DNA of 32,226 nt from an uncultured Acidobacteriia bacterium (GCA_903923395.1 CAIXXM010000128.1:1-32226), one strand, 5' to 3'; positions 8,868 through 19,063 are shown, counted from the first letter of the stretch. A program made the numbers and translations. The notes: generated by a model not told the origin, from the letters alone.

Positions 8868-9824
8868 TTACCTATAAATCCGCTCCAGCTTATCCACTAC
8901 ATAAGTGCCACACCGCTCATAGCTCGCCCGCGGACCCTTGCGTGCCGTATCCAGATCCACGCAGATCCAACCTTTGTAATTGATCTCCTTCAGTACTTTG
9001 TGGCACGCAGGGAAGTCCACGGAAGCATCACCCAGATCATAGATGCTGGAGAGGAATTGCGCCGTGCGGGAATCCTTCGGCTGCACTTTACCGTTGTCCT
9101 CCACGAAATCGGTCTCTGGCTTGGTCCACTTGGCGTCTTTGTAATCCAGGAAGATCAGGCGGTCTTTGTACTTGCGGATGGTTGCCGCCGGGTCACTGCC
9201 CCCGAGGAACAGATGGGCGATATCGGGCGAGAACCAGAATTTCTTCGGGTCCGTCATGGCCATGCAGCGGTCCACCTCTTCAGGCTTCTCCACCATCTGG
9301 TCGAGATGATTATGCAAGCCGGCGCGGAAGTTCATGGAGTTGGCCAGTTCCCCCACGGCGTTGAAGGATTCGCACATGGTCTTGAAAGAAGCCTCTGTGA
9401 GGTTCGTTCGGTTGGGGGAGAAGCAGACCAGCCGGTTTGCCCCGAATCTCGAAAGGAACTGCATGGCATCTTTGGCACTGTTCAGCACACGGTCCTGCTG
9501 CTTCGGGTCGTGAAAGGGTGCGTTGAAGGAAATCGTGATCACGTTCAAGCTGCGCTTGGAGACTTCGCGCTCCATCTCCTCCGCCGTGATCTTGTAGTTC
9601 TGCAGGCATTGCGGGAAGCCCGTCAGGCGGATACCGGGGAAGCCGGTGTCCTTCATGACATCGAGCACATCAGTGAATTTGACCGGTTTGAAGTGTCCCC
9701 AAAGGGCAAGACTCACGGCCCATTTCACGTTCTCATTCGCGGGCAGCCGGGTGGCGGCACGCAATTCGGCAGCGCGCGTCATGGCGGCGGCCAGCAATCC
9801 AAGGGCTTCACGGCGGGTGGTCAT
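8868..9824 (-). CDS. Sugar phosphate isomerase/epimerase family protein (xylose isomerase-like TIM barrel)
   Basis: 318 residues with the AP-endonuclease-2/xylose isomerase-like TIM barrel. Visible metal-site residues are H171 and H173 in GLHNHLD, D201 and H204 in FSPDIAHLF, and the late WICVDLD strand where family members often carry Glu. Relatives include inosose dehydratase (IolE) and hydroxypyruvate isomerase, so a sugar or inositol substrate is likely, but the exact reaction cannot be set. The N-terminus MTTRREALGLLAAAMTRAAEL has a twin-arginine-like start followed by a hydrophobic stretch, so it may be exported by Tat. It begins 15 bases after the stop of the hybrid kinase gene on the same strand and is probably transcribed with it. 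Confidence 0.85.
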   Translation of the reverse strand: MTTRREALGLLAAAMTRAAELRAATRLPANENVKWAVSLALWGHFKPVKFTDVLDVMKDTGFPGIRLTGFPQCLQNYKITAEEMEREVSKRSLNVITISFNAPFHDPKQQDRVLNSAKDAMQFLSRFGANRLVCFSPNRTNLTEASFKTMCESFNAVGELANSMNFRAGLHNHLDQMVEKPEEVDRCMAMTDPKKFWFSPDIAHLFLGGSDPAATIRKYKDRLIFLDYKDAKWTKPETDFVEDNGKVQPKDSRTAQFLSSIYDLGDASVDFPACHKVLKEINYKGWICVDLDTARKGPRASYERCGTYVVDKLERIYR

Positions 9825-9839
9825 AGCTGGCCACCCAGT

Positions 9840-12341
9840 TTATTCGATTGCGGGTGCCTTTTGCAGACAATCCGCCAGTGTGGCTTGCAGTGTCTGCTGG
9901 GTGAAGGGTTTGCGAAGCAGCACGAACTCCGAAGTCAGGGGATTCTGGCGGTCCATGAGTTCATTCGAATACCCGGTCATGAGGATCACGTGCAATTCGG
10001 GCCGTGTCGCCTTCAACCGCAGTGCCGTTTCCTTGCCGGAGATACCGGGCATGATCATATCTGTAAGCAGGATGTCGAGGTGCCCGCAATTGTCCGCCAG
10101 TTCCAGAGCTTCCGCGCCATTGGAGGCCTGGATGACCTCCATCCCTTCCAACTCCAGAGCCGTTGCCAGGAACTCTCTGACATCATCGCGGTCTTCGACG
10201 ATCAAGACCTTGCCGCTGAGCTGATCCACAGGAGGCGGCTCCAGTTTGTCGTGTTGATCCAGATGCGGCGAGCAGGGGAAATAGAGGCGGAAAGTGCTCC
10301 CCTTGCCCGGTTCACTGTCGACAATCATCCAGCCGCCGCTCTGTTTCACGATCCCGTAGACAGTGGAAAGCCCCAACCCTGTATTGCGGTCACGGTCCTT
10401 GGTGCTGAAGAACGGCTCAAAGATCCGCTGTCTGGTTTCTGGAGACATGCCAACACCGGTATCGGTAATCGCGAGTTCAATGGCTGTGCCGGAGGGCGAT
10501 TCCTCCTGATGCAAGACTGCTCTGGTGGAAATGTCGAGACTCCCGCCCTCAGGCATGGCTTCCTGCGCGTTGATGATCAGGTTCATCAGGACCTGATTGA
10601 TCTGTGCGGGGTCGGCCGTCATCCAGTAATCTTCGCGGGAAAGCTGCAAAGACAGAGTAATATTCTCGCGAAGCATGCTGTTCAGCAACGGCTGGAATTC
10701 CTGAATCAGTTTATTCAGGGAGAGCGTTTCGGATATGCCGGATTGCTTTCTGCCCACAGCCAGCAGTTGATGCGTGAGATCTGCCGCGCGCCGTCCCGCG
10801 GTCTGCGCATTGAGCAGATCTCTGCGGCGCGGATCACTGGCGGGCGTGGTCCGCAGGATTCTTTCACAGGACCCATTGATGACCATCAGCAGGTTGTTGA
10901 AATCATGAGCTACGCCACCTGCCAGCAGGCCGATCCCTTCCATCTTCTGCGCCTGCAGGTACTGCTCTTCCAGGCGCACTTTCTCTGTGATGTCGTCGAA
11001 CGCGATGATCACATGAGTCACTTCCCCGTTTTCTTTGAGTGGTGCCGCACTCAAAGAAAAGTAAGCGGCTTCTCCCGCCGGTGTCACCAGGTGAAAGCGC
11101 TCATTCCACACAGGGACTCCCGTCCGGAAAACGCGCTGGCTGGGGTAATCCTCGTGGGCAATTACATTTCCGGACATGTCGCGCAACACCAGTTCGCGTT
11201 CCTTCAGTTCTTTCTGGAAGCTGCCCTTGCTGCGGGCCTCACGTGCCCGGAAGAACTGATTCGCAAACGTAATTTTGTTCTCGCGGTCCAGCACATAAAT
11301 GCCGATGGGCACAGCATCGGTGAACAAACGGAGCCGTTCTTCGGACAGCTTGAGCGCGGAAACAGCCTGGCGCGCTTCGGTCACGTCGCGGAAGCCGGCA
11401 ATCCTGCAGTACGCTTTGCCTCCTGCATCGTTCAGTTCTTTGACCACAACTTCCAGCCGCAGGCGCGTGCCATCGGCGAGTGTCACTCCCAATTCTCCGG
11501 TCCAACTGCCGAGTCGGCTGATCTCCGCGCAGCTAGCGGCCCACTCTGGATCGTCGCCAACCTGCAACAGTTCCTTCACGTTCCGCCCAACAGCCCATTC
11601 CCGCGGAATTTTAAATTTGAGGGCTGCGGCACGGTTCCAGTAAGTCACCAGATGATCTGGATCGATAGCCATGATCGGGTCCGGGGCATGCTCCAGGAGT
11701 TCCGCTTGAAACAGGATCTGCTCTCTCGATTCCTGTTGGCGCCTGAGTTCATACTCCTTCTGATCGATCGCGTTCCGCATGCCGCTCACGGCCTGCAGGA
11801 GTGGCGGAACGACAAAGATCACCATCAACGCTTGCGTGAACAGCGCAGCCAGGGGCGGGATGGGGAAAATTACGGGGATAGGGCCAATGCGCAGGGAGTA
11901 GATGGTCAGGGAAGCGTTGATTACCAGTCCGACAGTCGCGAAGCCGATGGCAGCGCGTTTGGACAGCAGCACTCCGGTGGCGATGATAATCAGGAAGAGT
12001 CCGGCGGCCAGCGGACTGCGCACCCCTCCGGAGAACACCACCAGCGACTGCCAATTCAAGGCAACGCCGATTGCAAAGAACCACATCGCGGTACTCTGCC
12101 TGCCCCGCTTGAGGAGTTGGCAGGGGATGACGAGAAGAAACACAAACATCGCCACGACGGTCGTCATGGCGGCGGGTACATTTCCCCAAACAAACGGGCC
12201 AATGATGAAGGCCACCAGCGTCAGCACGACAAGGCTGCGGAAGAACGTGACGAGTGTTGTTACCTTCTGTGCTTCCCATGCCTGCGACGGCATCGGGATA
12301 TCAGAAAACCATTTCCCCGGATCGATGAGTTTGTGAATCAC
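9840..12341 (-). CDS. Membrane-bound PAS hybrid histidine kinase with receiver domain
   Basis: 833 residues. Domains in order: about six membrane helices (roughly residues 30-190), a PAS domain starting at LLEHAPDPIMAIDPD, a second PAS domain starting at FTDAVPIGIYVLDRE, a HisKA domain with the phosphorylatable His479 in GGVAHDFNNLL, a HATPase domain (N-box NLIINAQEAMPEGG, ITDTGVGM, TGLGLSTVYGIV), and a C-terminal receiver with Asp761 in LLTDMIMPG and the conserved Lys in LRKPF. This is a complete hybrid kinase that could pass phosphate from its His to its own Asp. No separate output regulator is next to it; the downstream neighbour is the sugar-isomerase-like gene. The start is GTG at 12341 with no strong ribosome binding site, so an internal start such as the Met before PSQAWEA is possible. 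The signal sensed is unknown. Confidence 0.93.
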   Translation of the reverse strand: MIHKLIDPGKWFSDIPMPSQAWEAQKVTTLVTFFRSLVVLTLVAFIIGPFVWGNVPAAMTTVVAMFVFLLVIPCQLLKRGRQSTAMWFFAIGVALNWQSLVVFSGGVRSPLAAGLFLIIIATGVLLSKRAAIGFATVGLVINASLTIYSLRIGPIPVIFPIPPLAALFTQALMVIFVVPPLLQAVSGMRNAIDQKEYELRRQQESREQILFQAELLEHAPDPIMAIDPDHLVTYWNRAAALKFKIPREWAVGRNVKELLQVGDDPEWAASCAEISRLGSWTGELGVTLADGTRLRLEVVVKELNDAGGKAYCRIAGFRDVTEARQAVSALKLSEERLRLFTDAVPIGIYVLDRENKITFANQFFRAREARSKGSFQKELKERELVLRDMSGNVIAHEDYPSQRVFRTGVPVWNERFHLVTPAGEAAYFSLSAAPLKENGEVTHVIIAFDDITEKVRLEEQYLQAQKMEGIGLLAGGVAHDFNNLLMVINGSCERILRTTPASDPRRRDLLNAQTAGRRAADLTHQLLAVGRKQSGISETLSLNKLIQEFQPLLNSMLRENITLSLQLSREDYWMTADPAQINQVLMNLIINAQEAMPEGGSLDISTRAVLHQEESPSGTAIELAITDTGVGMSPETRQRIFEPFFSTKDRDRNTGLGLSTVYGIVKQSGGWMIVDSEPGKGSTFRLYFPCSPHLDQHDKLEPPPVDQLSGKVLIVEDRDDVREFLATALELEGMEVIQASNGAEALELADNCGHLDILLTDMIMPGISGKETALRLKATRPELHVILMTGYSNELMDRQNPLTSEFVLLRKPFTQQTLQATLADCLQKAPAIE

Positions 12342-12512
12342 TGCGTTCTACGTGGCTGCCGGATGGGAGAGGTGAGAAGCGAAGAGACGGCTTGACATCA
12401 TCAGCATAGGGGAATTCCTGCGAGATGCCAAGGGAACTGTGGAAAATCCCACCGTTGTGACTGTTTCGCGACCCCGGCCATTGGCGACGTTCGGATTTGG
12501 CACCATGGAGAG

Positions 12513-13118
12513 GTGACTATTTATCCCGAAACGGAAAACCCTTTGAATTTGTATAAGTTGCTGATCGGGGCCGTGGTTCCGCGCCCCATTGCGCTGGTTT
12601 CTTCGCTCAGCGCGGATGGGATCCCCAATTTGGCACCCTTCAGCTTTTTCACAGTGGCCAGCGCCAATCCGCCCGTGATCTGCTTTGCCCCCATGTTTCG
12701 CGGTGCGGATGGTTCGTCCAAAGACACGCTCCAGAACATTCGGGATACCAAGGAGTTCGTGGTGAACATCGTCTCTGAGGACTTTGGGCCCCGGATGAAC
12801 CTCACGGCTGGTGAGTATCCGCCTCAAGTGAATGAGTTCGAGGTTTCCGGCTTGACCCCGCTGGCCTCCGAAGCCGTAGGTGCTTTTCGCGTGGCGGAGT
12901 CCCGAGTACAGATGGAGTGCAGGCTCAAGGAAATTGTTGAGGTCAGTTCACTGCCGCTGGGTGGTTCGCTTGTTCTGGGTGAAATCGTCCGCATGCACAT
13001 CGCGGACGAGATCGTCACCGATTACCGGATTGATCCCGACAAGCTGGCAGCTATTGGCAGAATGGGCGGGCCGACCTATTCCCGGACGCGGGACAGGTAT
13101 GAGATGGAGCGGCCCTAA
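12513..13118 (+). CDS. Flavin reductase family protein (FMN-binding split barrel)
   Basis: 201 residues matching the DIM6/NTAB flavin reductase-like family. Characteristic parts are the N-terminal VVPRPIALVSSLSADG, the FMN-contact region LAPFSFFTVASANPPVI, and KDTLQNIRDTKEFVVNIV. Such proteins bind FMN and act as reductases supplying monooxygenases or as stand-alone oxidoreductases; the partner is unknown. The start is GTG at 12513 with GGAGAG just upstream. The gene converges on the spermidine-synthase-like gene and their ends overlap by four bases. The 171 bases upstream, divergent to the hybrid kinase, contain TTGACA at 12392-12397 but no good -10 box at standard spacing. Confidence 0.88.
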   Translation: MTIYPETENPLNLYKLLIGAVVPRPIALVSSLSADGIPNLAPFSFFTVASANPPVICFAPMFRGADGSSKDTLQNIRDTKEFVVNIVSEDFGPRMNLTAGEYPPQVNEFEVSGLTPLASEAVGAFRVAESRVQMECRLKEIVEVSSLPLGGSLVLGEIVRMHIADEIVTDYRIDPDKLAAIGRMGGPTYSRTRDRYEMERP

Positions 13119-13780
13119 ATCCGGCCGAGGAAGATGGTGTGCCAGCCACCTCCGCTTGGATGTGCGCGGCAGCGCTGTACCTCGACGCGGAAACCTGCCT
13201 TTGCCATCCGCTTCTCAAAGGGTCCGCTCGAAAATGCCGACCAGTAGGCGACACAGCCGCCCGGGCGCAGGGCTTGCCGTGCCAGTTGCAGTCCGCCGGG
13301 GCCGTAAAGTTCATCGTTGTGCGCGGTACTGAATGCCGCCGGGCCATTATCCACGTCAAGAATAATGCTGTCAAAGCAGCCCGGGGACTGCCGCAGCACC
13401 TCTGCCACGTCTTCCTGCACGACCGTGACGCGGGGGTCATTCAAAGCTCTGGAGGCCAGAGGGTAGTTGGGATTCCGGTTCCACGCAACAACCGCGGCGA
13501 GCAGTTCCACCTGAGTAATGCTGGCATCGCGGGGCAGGGCAGCCAGCGCCGCTTTCAGGGTGAAGCCGAAGCCGAGGCCGCCGATGAGAACCTTGGCACC
13601 GGGAGTGCGGGCCACATGCGCACAGGCAAGTTCCGCGATCTTGTCTTCCGAAAGGTGGCGGCTGGTGGACATCAATTCGAGTCCGTTGATCCCGACTGAA
13701 TAGGTGTTGTCCCGCCTGGTGAGCGAGATCGTGCCGCCGTCGGGCATCAGGGCTTCGTCGAGAAAGGTCCACGGTTTCAT
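13115..13780 (-). CDS. Spermidine synthase-like SAM-binding protein
   Basis: 221 residues. The central fold is a class I methyltransferase/spermidine-synthase Rossmann domain: motif I reads VLIGGLGFGFT (residues 64-74), an acidic residue follows in ITQVELLAAVV, and FDSIILDVDNGP (from about residue 136) matches the fourth strand of spermidine-synthase-like proteins. Genuine SpeE uses decarboxylated SAM and putrescine and carries a gatekeeper motif that I cannot identify here. The protein is also shorter than SpeE (about 280 residues), so it may be a methyltransferase-like relative. It ends in a four-base overlap with the convergent flavin reductase gene. Upstream lies the gapA terminator, so it probably has its own promoter in the 95 bases between. 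Confidence 0.75.
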   Translation of the reverse strand: MKPWTFLDEALMPDGGTISLTRRDNTYSVGINGLELMSTSRHLSEDKIAELACAHVARTPGAKVLIGGLGFGFTLKAALAALPRDASITQVELLAAVVAWNRNPNYPLASRALNDPRVTVVQEDVAEVLRQSPGCFDSIILDVDNGPAAFSTAHNDELYGPGGLQLARQALRPGGCVAYWSAFSSGPFEKRMAKAGFRVEVQRCRAHPSGGGWHTIFLGRI

Positions 13781-13875
13781 AGGAGCGCACAGGCCATCGT
13801 TCGCGCAACGAATGTATCAGATGCCCGCAGGTTTCCCGGCGACCGGCTGGTCCGTTGTGCGCAGGACCAAAATGC

Positions 13876-13914
13876 CAAAAGAAAAGGCGCGCAGCCCATG
13901 GAGAGCCGCGCGCC
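13876..13914 (-). terminator. Rho-independent terminator of gapA
   Basis: Read on the minus strand: a 10-bp stem (outer arms GGCGCGC and GCGCGCC, one G-T wobble inside), a 9-base loop, and then TTTTCTTTT directly after the stem. It starts 22 bases past the gapA stop codon. This is the clearest intrinsic terminator in the window. Confidence 0.88.
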
Positions 13915-13936
13915 GCTGGATTGGAGTTGTTTCTGC

Positions 13937-15326
<1,390 letters not shown>

Positions 15327-15330
<4 letters not shown>

Positions 15331-15731
15331 TTCTTGACACTTCGGCGATTCTGGCGGTTGTGCTGGATGAGCCGGAACGGGCGGAGTTCGCCCTTTTGAT
15401 GGAACATGCGCCCAAGCTTTTGGTCTCGGCGGTATCCGTCTTGGAAGCCTCCATGGTGATGGCGGGCAGATACGGTGAAAATTCTTAGGAGCGATTGGAT
15501 GCGTTCCTGTTCGAGACCAATGTCGAAATTATTCCCTTTGAGCAGCAGCAACTTAGCGTCGCCCGGACTGCCTTCCAAACCTATGGCAAAGGCCGCCATC
15601 CCGCCGCACTCAATTTCGGCGACTGCGCCTCTTATGCTCTCGCAAAGTGGTTGGGCGAGCCGTTGCTGTTCAAAGGGAATGACTTCAGTCAGACAGACAT
15701 TGCCCGGGCATCCCGACCTTCACCACGCTGA
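15327..15731 (+). pseudogene. vapC: VapC PIN-domain toxin interrupted by an in-frame amber stop
   Basis: A single continuous frame encodes a full PIN domain: Asp4 in LILDTSAIL, Glu40 in VSVLEASMV, and a third acidic site in FGDCASYALAKWLGEPLLFKGNDF. Codon 54 is TAG (15486-15488), between AGRYGENS and ERLDAFLFE. No frameshift or other stop is present, so this is a clean nonsense mutation, a sequencing error, or a read-through site. The start is TTG, overlapping the vapB stop. The natural end of the PIN domain (FSQTDIARA) is followed by unrelated residues before the TGA; those bases belong on the other strand to a SpoIIE phosphatase tail. A restart at TTG 15495 could make a C-terminal half, but half a PIN domain should not be active. 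Confidence 0.85.
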
Positions 15732-15820
15732 TATCGTCATTCTGCCCCCAGGCCTGCGCGGCTGCCGCAATCTCGCGCGCGGACTTTCCGGTCAACTGCG
15801 GCATGCGCTCAAAGCTGCAG
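15685..15820 (-). pseudogene. C-terminal remnant of a SpoIIE/PP2C-type phosphatase gene
   Basis: The minus strand encodes SFERMPQLTGKSAREIAAA followed by [16 protein letters not shown]. This lines up with the C-terminus of the intact SpoIIE protein at 17172-19040 ([20 protein letters not shown]). Only the last 35-40 residues survive; everything upstream, including the metal-binding core, is gone. The last Asp pair of the PP2C site (NDD) is kept. The remnant overlaps the 3' end of the vapC frame and stops at TGA 15685-15687. It has no start codon of its own in a sensible place and is not expected to be expressed. Confidence 0.75.
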
Positions 15821-15867
15821 CCAGGAACAGAAAACTGCGCAATAGCCGCGAGTGGTACGATTTGGCT

Positions 15868-16128
15868 ATGTCGAACATCGCGACAAGTGTGCGCATAAAT
15901 GAAGATGCCATGGATGTGCTTTCCCATCTCGCAACGAAGCTCGGGAAGCCCAAAGCACAGGTCATCGAACTCGCACTCAAGGAACTGGAAGAGAAGACCT
16001 TCTGGGCCGATGTGCATCGGGCATTCGAAGAGTCGTCGGCCGAGGCCGCGCAGTCCGCAGAGCAAAATACCGAGATTGCTCTTTGGGAACGGGTCTCAGA
16101 GACCGACTTCAGGGATGAAAAGTGGTAA
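15868..16128 (+). CDS. Ribbon-helix-helix antitoxin of a MazF-type pair
   Basis: 86 residues. The N-terminus ATSVRINEDAMDVLSHLATKLGKPKAQVIELALKEL has the beta-strand plus two-helix pattern of ribbon-helix-helix repressors, which bind their own operator as dimers. The acidic C-terminal half (AFEESSAEAAQSAEQNTEIALWE) is of the kind that wraps and inhibits MazF. Its TAA stop overlaps the ATG of the toxin by one base (TAATG). The ATG at 15868 is preceded by TACGAT, a possible -10 box, but by no clear ribosome binding site. A longer in-frame extension upstream runs through the vapC/SpoIIE debris and is rejected. Confidence 0.8.
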   Translation: MSNIATSVRINEDAMDVLSHLATKLGKPKAQVIELALKELEEKTFWADVHRAFEESSAEAAQSAEQNTEIALWERVSETDFRDEKW

Positions 16129-16463
16129 TGGAAAAGGGGCAGATTTACTGGTGCGCCCTCGATCCGGTGCAGGGGCACGAACAAGGGTTCACCCGTCCTG
16201 TGGTCATCGTTTCTGCCGATGCGTACAATCAGAGCCGCAGCCCGCTTATAGGCATCGTCCCAGTCACCAAATCGCCTGCCAAGAACCCGCTTCATCTACG
16301 ATTCACTCCTGACGAAACGGGGCTTGATTCCGATTCGACAGCCCTGACGGATCACGCCCGTTTCATAGACCGTTCCCGTTTGAAGGGCAGTGCTGTAGGC
16401 CGTCTTGTACCGGCGGCTTTGAGCCAGCTGGACCGTCAGTTGTCGAGACTTCTTGGCCTCTAG
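16128..16463 (+). CDS. mazF: MazF/PemK-family endoribonuclease toxin
   Basis: 111 residues, typical for MazF. The N-terminus KGQIYWCALDPVQGHEQGFTRPVVIVSADAYNQ carries the family's RPVVIVS strand, including the conserved Arg used in RNA cleavage. GIVPVTKSPAKNPLHL and the later TALTDHARFIDRSRLKG complete the SH3-like barrel. MazF toxins cleave single-stranded RNA at short sequence motifs when the antitoxin is degraded. It is translationally coupled to the antitoxin upstream (TAATG). Nothing is missing, so the pair looks functional. Its stop lies five bases from the stop of the convergent SpoIIE pseudogene. Confidence 0.9.
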   Translation: MEKGQIYWCALDPVQGHEQGFTRPVVIVSADAYNQSRSPLIGIVPVTKSPAKNPLHLRFTPDETGLDSDSTALTDHARFIDRSRLKGSAVGRLVPAALSQLDRQLSRLLGL

Positions 16464-16468
16464 CTTCT

Positions 16469-17028
16469 TCATCCACCCCTCCGCACCGTCACCACGGTAA
16501 TGTCATCATTCTGTCCCCATGCCATGGCGGCATCGGCGATCTCCTTTGCCGAACTTCCGCTGATGCCCCAGTTCGTTCGAAGCCAAACAACTCGCCTTTG
16601 CTGTTTTGCGCTTCGAGGACACCATCGGAAACAAAGGTAAGACTTTCGCCAAGGACGGTCGACTCCACATACTCCGCATCCGCCGTGATGCCCAGCGGCA
16701 GTCCGGATTCCAACTCCACTTCCACCCCGTCACAGTAGGGCTGCGGATTGCCCGCATTGGCCGCCAAGACGGAACCGTTGTCCAGAAATCTGACGCAACA
16801 GCACGTTACAAAGCCGTTGCCCGCGTTGGGAAGCAACGCGTGATTCAGTGCGCGCAGAATGCCCGCCGGGGAGCGCTCTTTCGTTTCCCGCAAGACGCCA
16901 ATCACGAGAGCCACCAGCATCGCCGCGCGGAGACCCTTGCCAGAAACATCCCCCACCACGAGCAGTTGGTTGTCGATGACCGCGTAGAAATCGCCGCCGA
17001 CTTCCTGTGCGGGAAGATAGACCGCTAG
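16469..17028 (-). pseudogene. N-truncated, frameshifted SpoIIE-type phosphatase
   Basis: The frame starts abruptly at [22 protein letters not shown] and continues [14 protein letters not shown] to GELFGFERT, matching the phosphatase domain of the intact gene at 17172-19040. The sensor and membrane part is absent: an in-frame TAG (17029-17031) lies immediately upstream. After FGFERT, near 16564-16570, the frame shifts. The other frame resumes with [27 protein letters not shown] and stops at TGA 16469-16471. The metal-binding Asp residues (GGDFY, VGDVSG, SDGV, NDD) are all retained on the two frames together. A GTG could start a soluble fragment at 16959, but its C-terminus would be scrambled. 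Confidence 0.82.
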
Positions 17029-17032
17029 CTAA

Positions 17033-17206
17033 CTAAAGCACCCGAGCAGCATCCATTGCGATGAGTTGGCCCGTCTTCCAAAGTCTATGCTGACCCACTT
17101 CGTCGGCCATTTGAAATCTGCAAAGACAGAAGAGTTGGATCGTGCTTTGGCGGCTGCGCTCGATTTAGATCTCATGCTTGCGCCTCCCGCTGAGTTACTC
17201 CAATAG
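17033..17206 (+). pseudogene. C-terminal fragment of a MazF/PemK-like toxin gene
   Basis: The plus strand here encodes [20 protein letters not shown], then [26 protein letters not shown]. By pattern this resembles the last 45 residues of MazF/PemK toxins (a strand around the conserved Leu-Pro-Lys, then the C-terminal helix ending ALDL). The first two thirds of such a gene are missing: a TAA lies directly upstream and then the SpoIIE pseudogene begins. The frame runs on into the 3' end of the intact SpoIIE gene until TAG 17204-17206. It is not a copy of the intact mazF at 16128, whose C-terminus differs. The MazF assignment is from memory of family endings and is less certain than the truncation. 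Confidence 0.55.
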
Positions 17207-19040
17207 TCACCACCGTAATGTCGTCGTTCTGGCCCCAGGCCTTTGCGACCGCCGCGATCTCTTGCGCGGACTGCATCGAGATCTCCCGCGTTCGGTCAAA
17301 ACCGAATAACTCACTTTTCGCATTCGCGGCTTCCACCACACCATCGGACAGCAGCATCACCCGGTCGCCTGGGCCGAAGGGCAGAGTCGTCTCGGGATAA
17401 ACCATTCCCGTGACTACGCCCAATGGCAGCCCCGAATCCACCTCTGTCTCCATGCCATTCCGGTAGGGCGGAATGTGACCCGCATTGGCGACGGTCATCC
17501 CCTGAGCATCAAAGCGGACACAGACGCAGGTGACGAAACCGCCGCCGGTGTGGTCGGCCAGGGAATCATTCAAAGCTGCCAGTAAAGCTCCGGGGGAAGC
17601 TAAGTGCAGCGCCCGCAGAGCGCCTACGGTTGCCGAAACCTGCATCGCTGCTTTCAGACCCTTGCCGCTGACGTCCCCCACGAGCAGGGTGTTGTGGTTC
17701 AGAACCACATAGAAATCCCCGCCCACCTCCTGCGCCGGAAGGTATACCGGATCAATATCAAGCAATGAGTTTGTGCCGGAACTGCTGGAGAGGAGTAACT
17801 GTTGGACCTCAGCCGCTGATTCCAATTCCCGACCCAGGCGCTCCCGTTCCCTCTGCAGCCGCACGGAACGCTGATTGATGAGGATAGTCATCGCGAATGT
17901 GAAGAGCAACAGGCTCACGGTGCGAGCCAGATTGCCCTGTACATAGAAGATTTCGCCGCGCCAGATCAACTGACCCGTGAAGACCAGGCAGTTGGTTGCC
18001 AGATACCCAAGAATCGCAATGTGGATTGCCCCGGTTCTCTCTCCCGGGCGTGACCGCTGCCAGCCGAGTTCGTAGTAGACGAGGAAAAGGCAGATACTCA
18101 CCACCAGCGCCGCAAGCGAACGGGAAAACTCCGGCACGCTCACCCCGCCGATGGATAGGATGAGCGGGGCGGTATTAACAAGCAACCCGGTCGCGGCTGC
18201 CAGCCACGCTGCCAGCGTCACACGGCGCTGGAATATCGCGCTGATGACTCCCACCCAGCTTCCAACCGTGAAACCGGTCGCGAGAATAATAGCGCAACTC
18301 ACCACAAGGCCGCGTTGCAGTCCAAACGCGTCTGGATACACCCCAAGTGCCCTTCCCAAAGTAGTGCTGAGAAGCCATATGCCGAACCAGTAATACTCAG
18401 GCGCATCCCGTCGCCACAATGGAAGCAACAGGAAGAAAAAGCCGGGGATCATTAACGCCGCCGCGATCAATAGTTGCGGGAGAACCCTGTCGATGCGCCT
18501 GCTCTGCCACGCCTCGGCCAAGAGGGCAACGGGCTGGCTGGTTCCGATCCAGGACGTCCGGTGGAGCGCGTCGAGCCGGTAGACCCAAGGGATGAACACC
18601 GTGCGGAGGCGGATCGCGATCACCACATCCCGCACAGCCGGGCGGACCTCGAAGACCCGTGGCACCGGAGGAACCAAGGTCCAAAGGTTGCCAGCCGGTT
18701 CGCTGAGCATTCCGATGCGCTCTCCGTTCCAGAAGACCTCATAGGCCTGTGCCAAACCGAAGCCGCCGATCATCAGCGCCAGTGGTTCCTTCGGCATATT
18801 CTCCGGCAATCGCAGGCGCAATCGGAACCATGAAAATCCGTCCCCAGGATTGACAGAGCGCTCCGGCATCTTCACGTTCTGCCAGGCGGAATCGTCAAAC
18901 GAAGGATCCGCCCAGCGGGGATCGTCACCCTTCTGGTGCTTCCAAATACCCGAAAGCGGCGCGGGCTGAAACAGGCTCTGAACCTGAATTGTCTGCGCGC
19001 TTGCAGTCGCGGCCAGAGCCAGCAGTAGAATCGCTTTCAT
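17172..19040 (-). CDS. 7TM-type membrane protein with SpoIIE/PP2C serine phosphatase domain
   Basis: About 622 residues. A signal peptide ([16 protein letters not shown]) is followed by a periplasmic beta-sandwich domain resembling galactose-binding/7TMR-DISM modules ([14 protein letters not shown], then [12 protein letters not shown]). About seven membrane helices span residues 200-400. A short coiled coil ([23 protein letters not shown]) links to a cytoplasmic SpoIIE phosphatase domain. Metal-binding Asp442 (GGDFY), Asp456 (VGDVSGKG), the Asp in LLSDGVVEA and NDD are present. Such proteins dephosphorylate anti-anti-sigma or similar serine-phosphorylated partners in response to an external signal; no such partner is adjacent. 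ATG 19040 has GGAACGG upstream; ATG 19049 is an alternative. Two decayed relatives lie just downstream. Confidence 0.9.
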   Translation of the reverse strand: MKAILLLALAATASAQTIQVQSLFQPAPLSGIWKHQKGDDPRWADPSFDDSAWQNVKMPERSVNPGDGFSWFRLRLRLPENMPKEPLALMIGGFGLAQAYEVFWNGERIGMLSEPAGNLWTLVPPVPRVFEVRPAVRDVVIAIRLRTVFIPWVYRLDALHRTSWIGTSQPVALLAEAWQSRRIDRVLPQLLIAAALMIPGFFFLLLPLWRRDAPEYYWFGIWLLSTTLGRALGVYPDAFGLQRGLVVSCAIILATGFTVGSWVGVISAIFQRRVTLAAWLAAATGLLVNTAPLILSIGGVSVPEFSRSLAALVVSICLFLVYYELGWQRSRPGERTGAIHIAILGYLATNCLVFTGQLIWRGEIFYVQGNLARTVSLLLFTFAMTILINQRSVRLQRERERLGRELESAAEVQQLLLSSSSGTNSLLDIDPVYLPAQEVGGDFYVVLNHNTLLVGDVSGKGLKAAMQVSATVGALRALHLASPGALLAALNDSLADHTGGGFVTCVCVRFDAQGMTVANAGHIPPYRNGMETEVDSGLPLGVVTGMVYPETTLPFGPGDRVMLLSDGVVEAANAKSELFGFDRTREISMQSAQEIAAVAKAWGQNDDITVVTIGVTQREAQA

Positions 19041-19063
19041 CCGTTCCATTAATAATCTTGAGT

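Noticed and set aside
8832-12395. A 1,187-codon open frame on the plus strand opposite the isomerase-like and hybrid kinase genes
   Set aside because: It spans two well-supported genes on the other strand, has no domain, and is rich in His, Gln and Arg as expected from the antisense of high-GC codons. Its length reflects codon bias, not coding.
12392-12397. TTGACA as a promoter for the flavin reductase
   Set aside because: No acceptable -10 box is present 16-18 bases downstream, and it lies more than 100 bases before the start codon.
15475-15867. N-terminal extension of the ribbon-helix-helix antitoxin
   Set aside because: The extension runs through the vapC and SpoIIE remnants in an unrelated frame. 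The antitoxin fold begins at ATG 15868.
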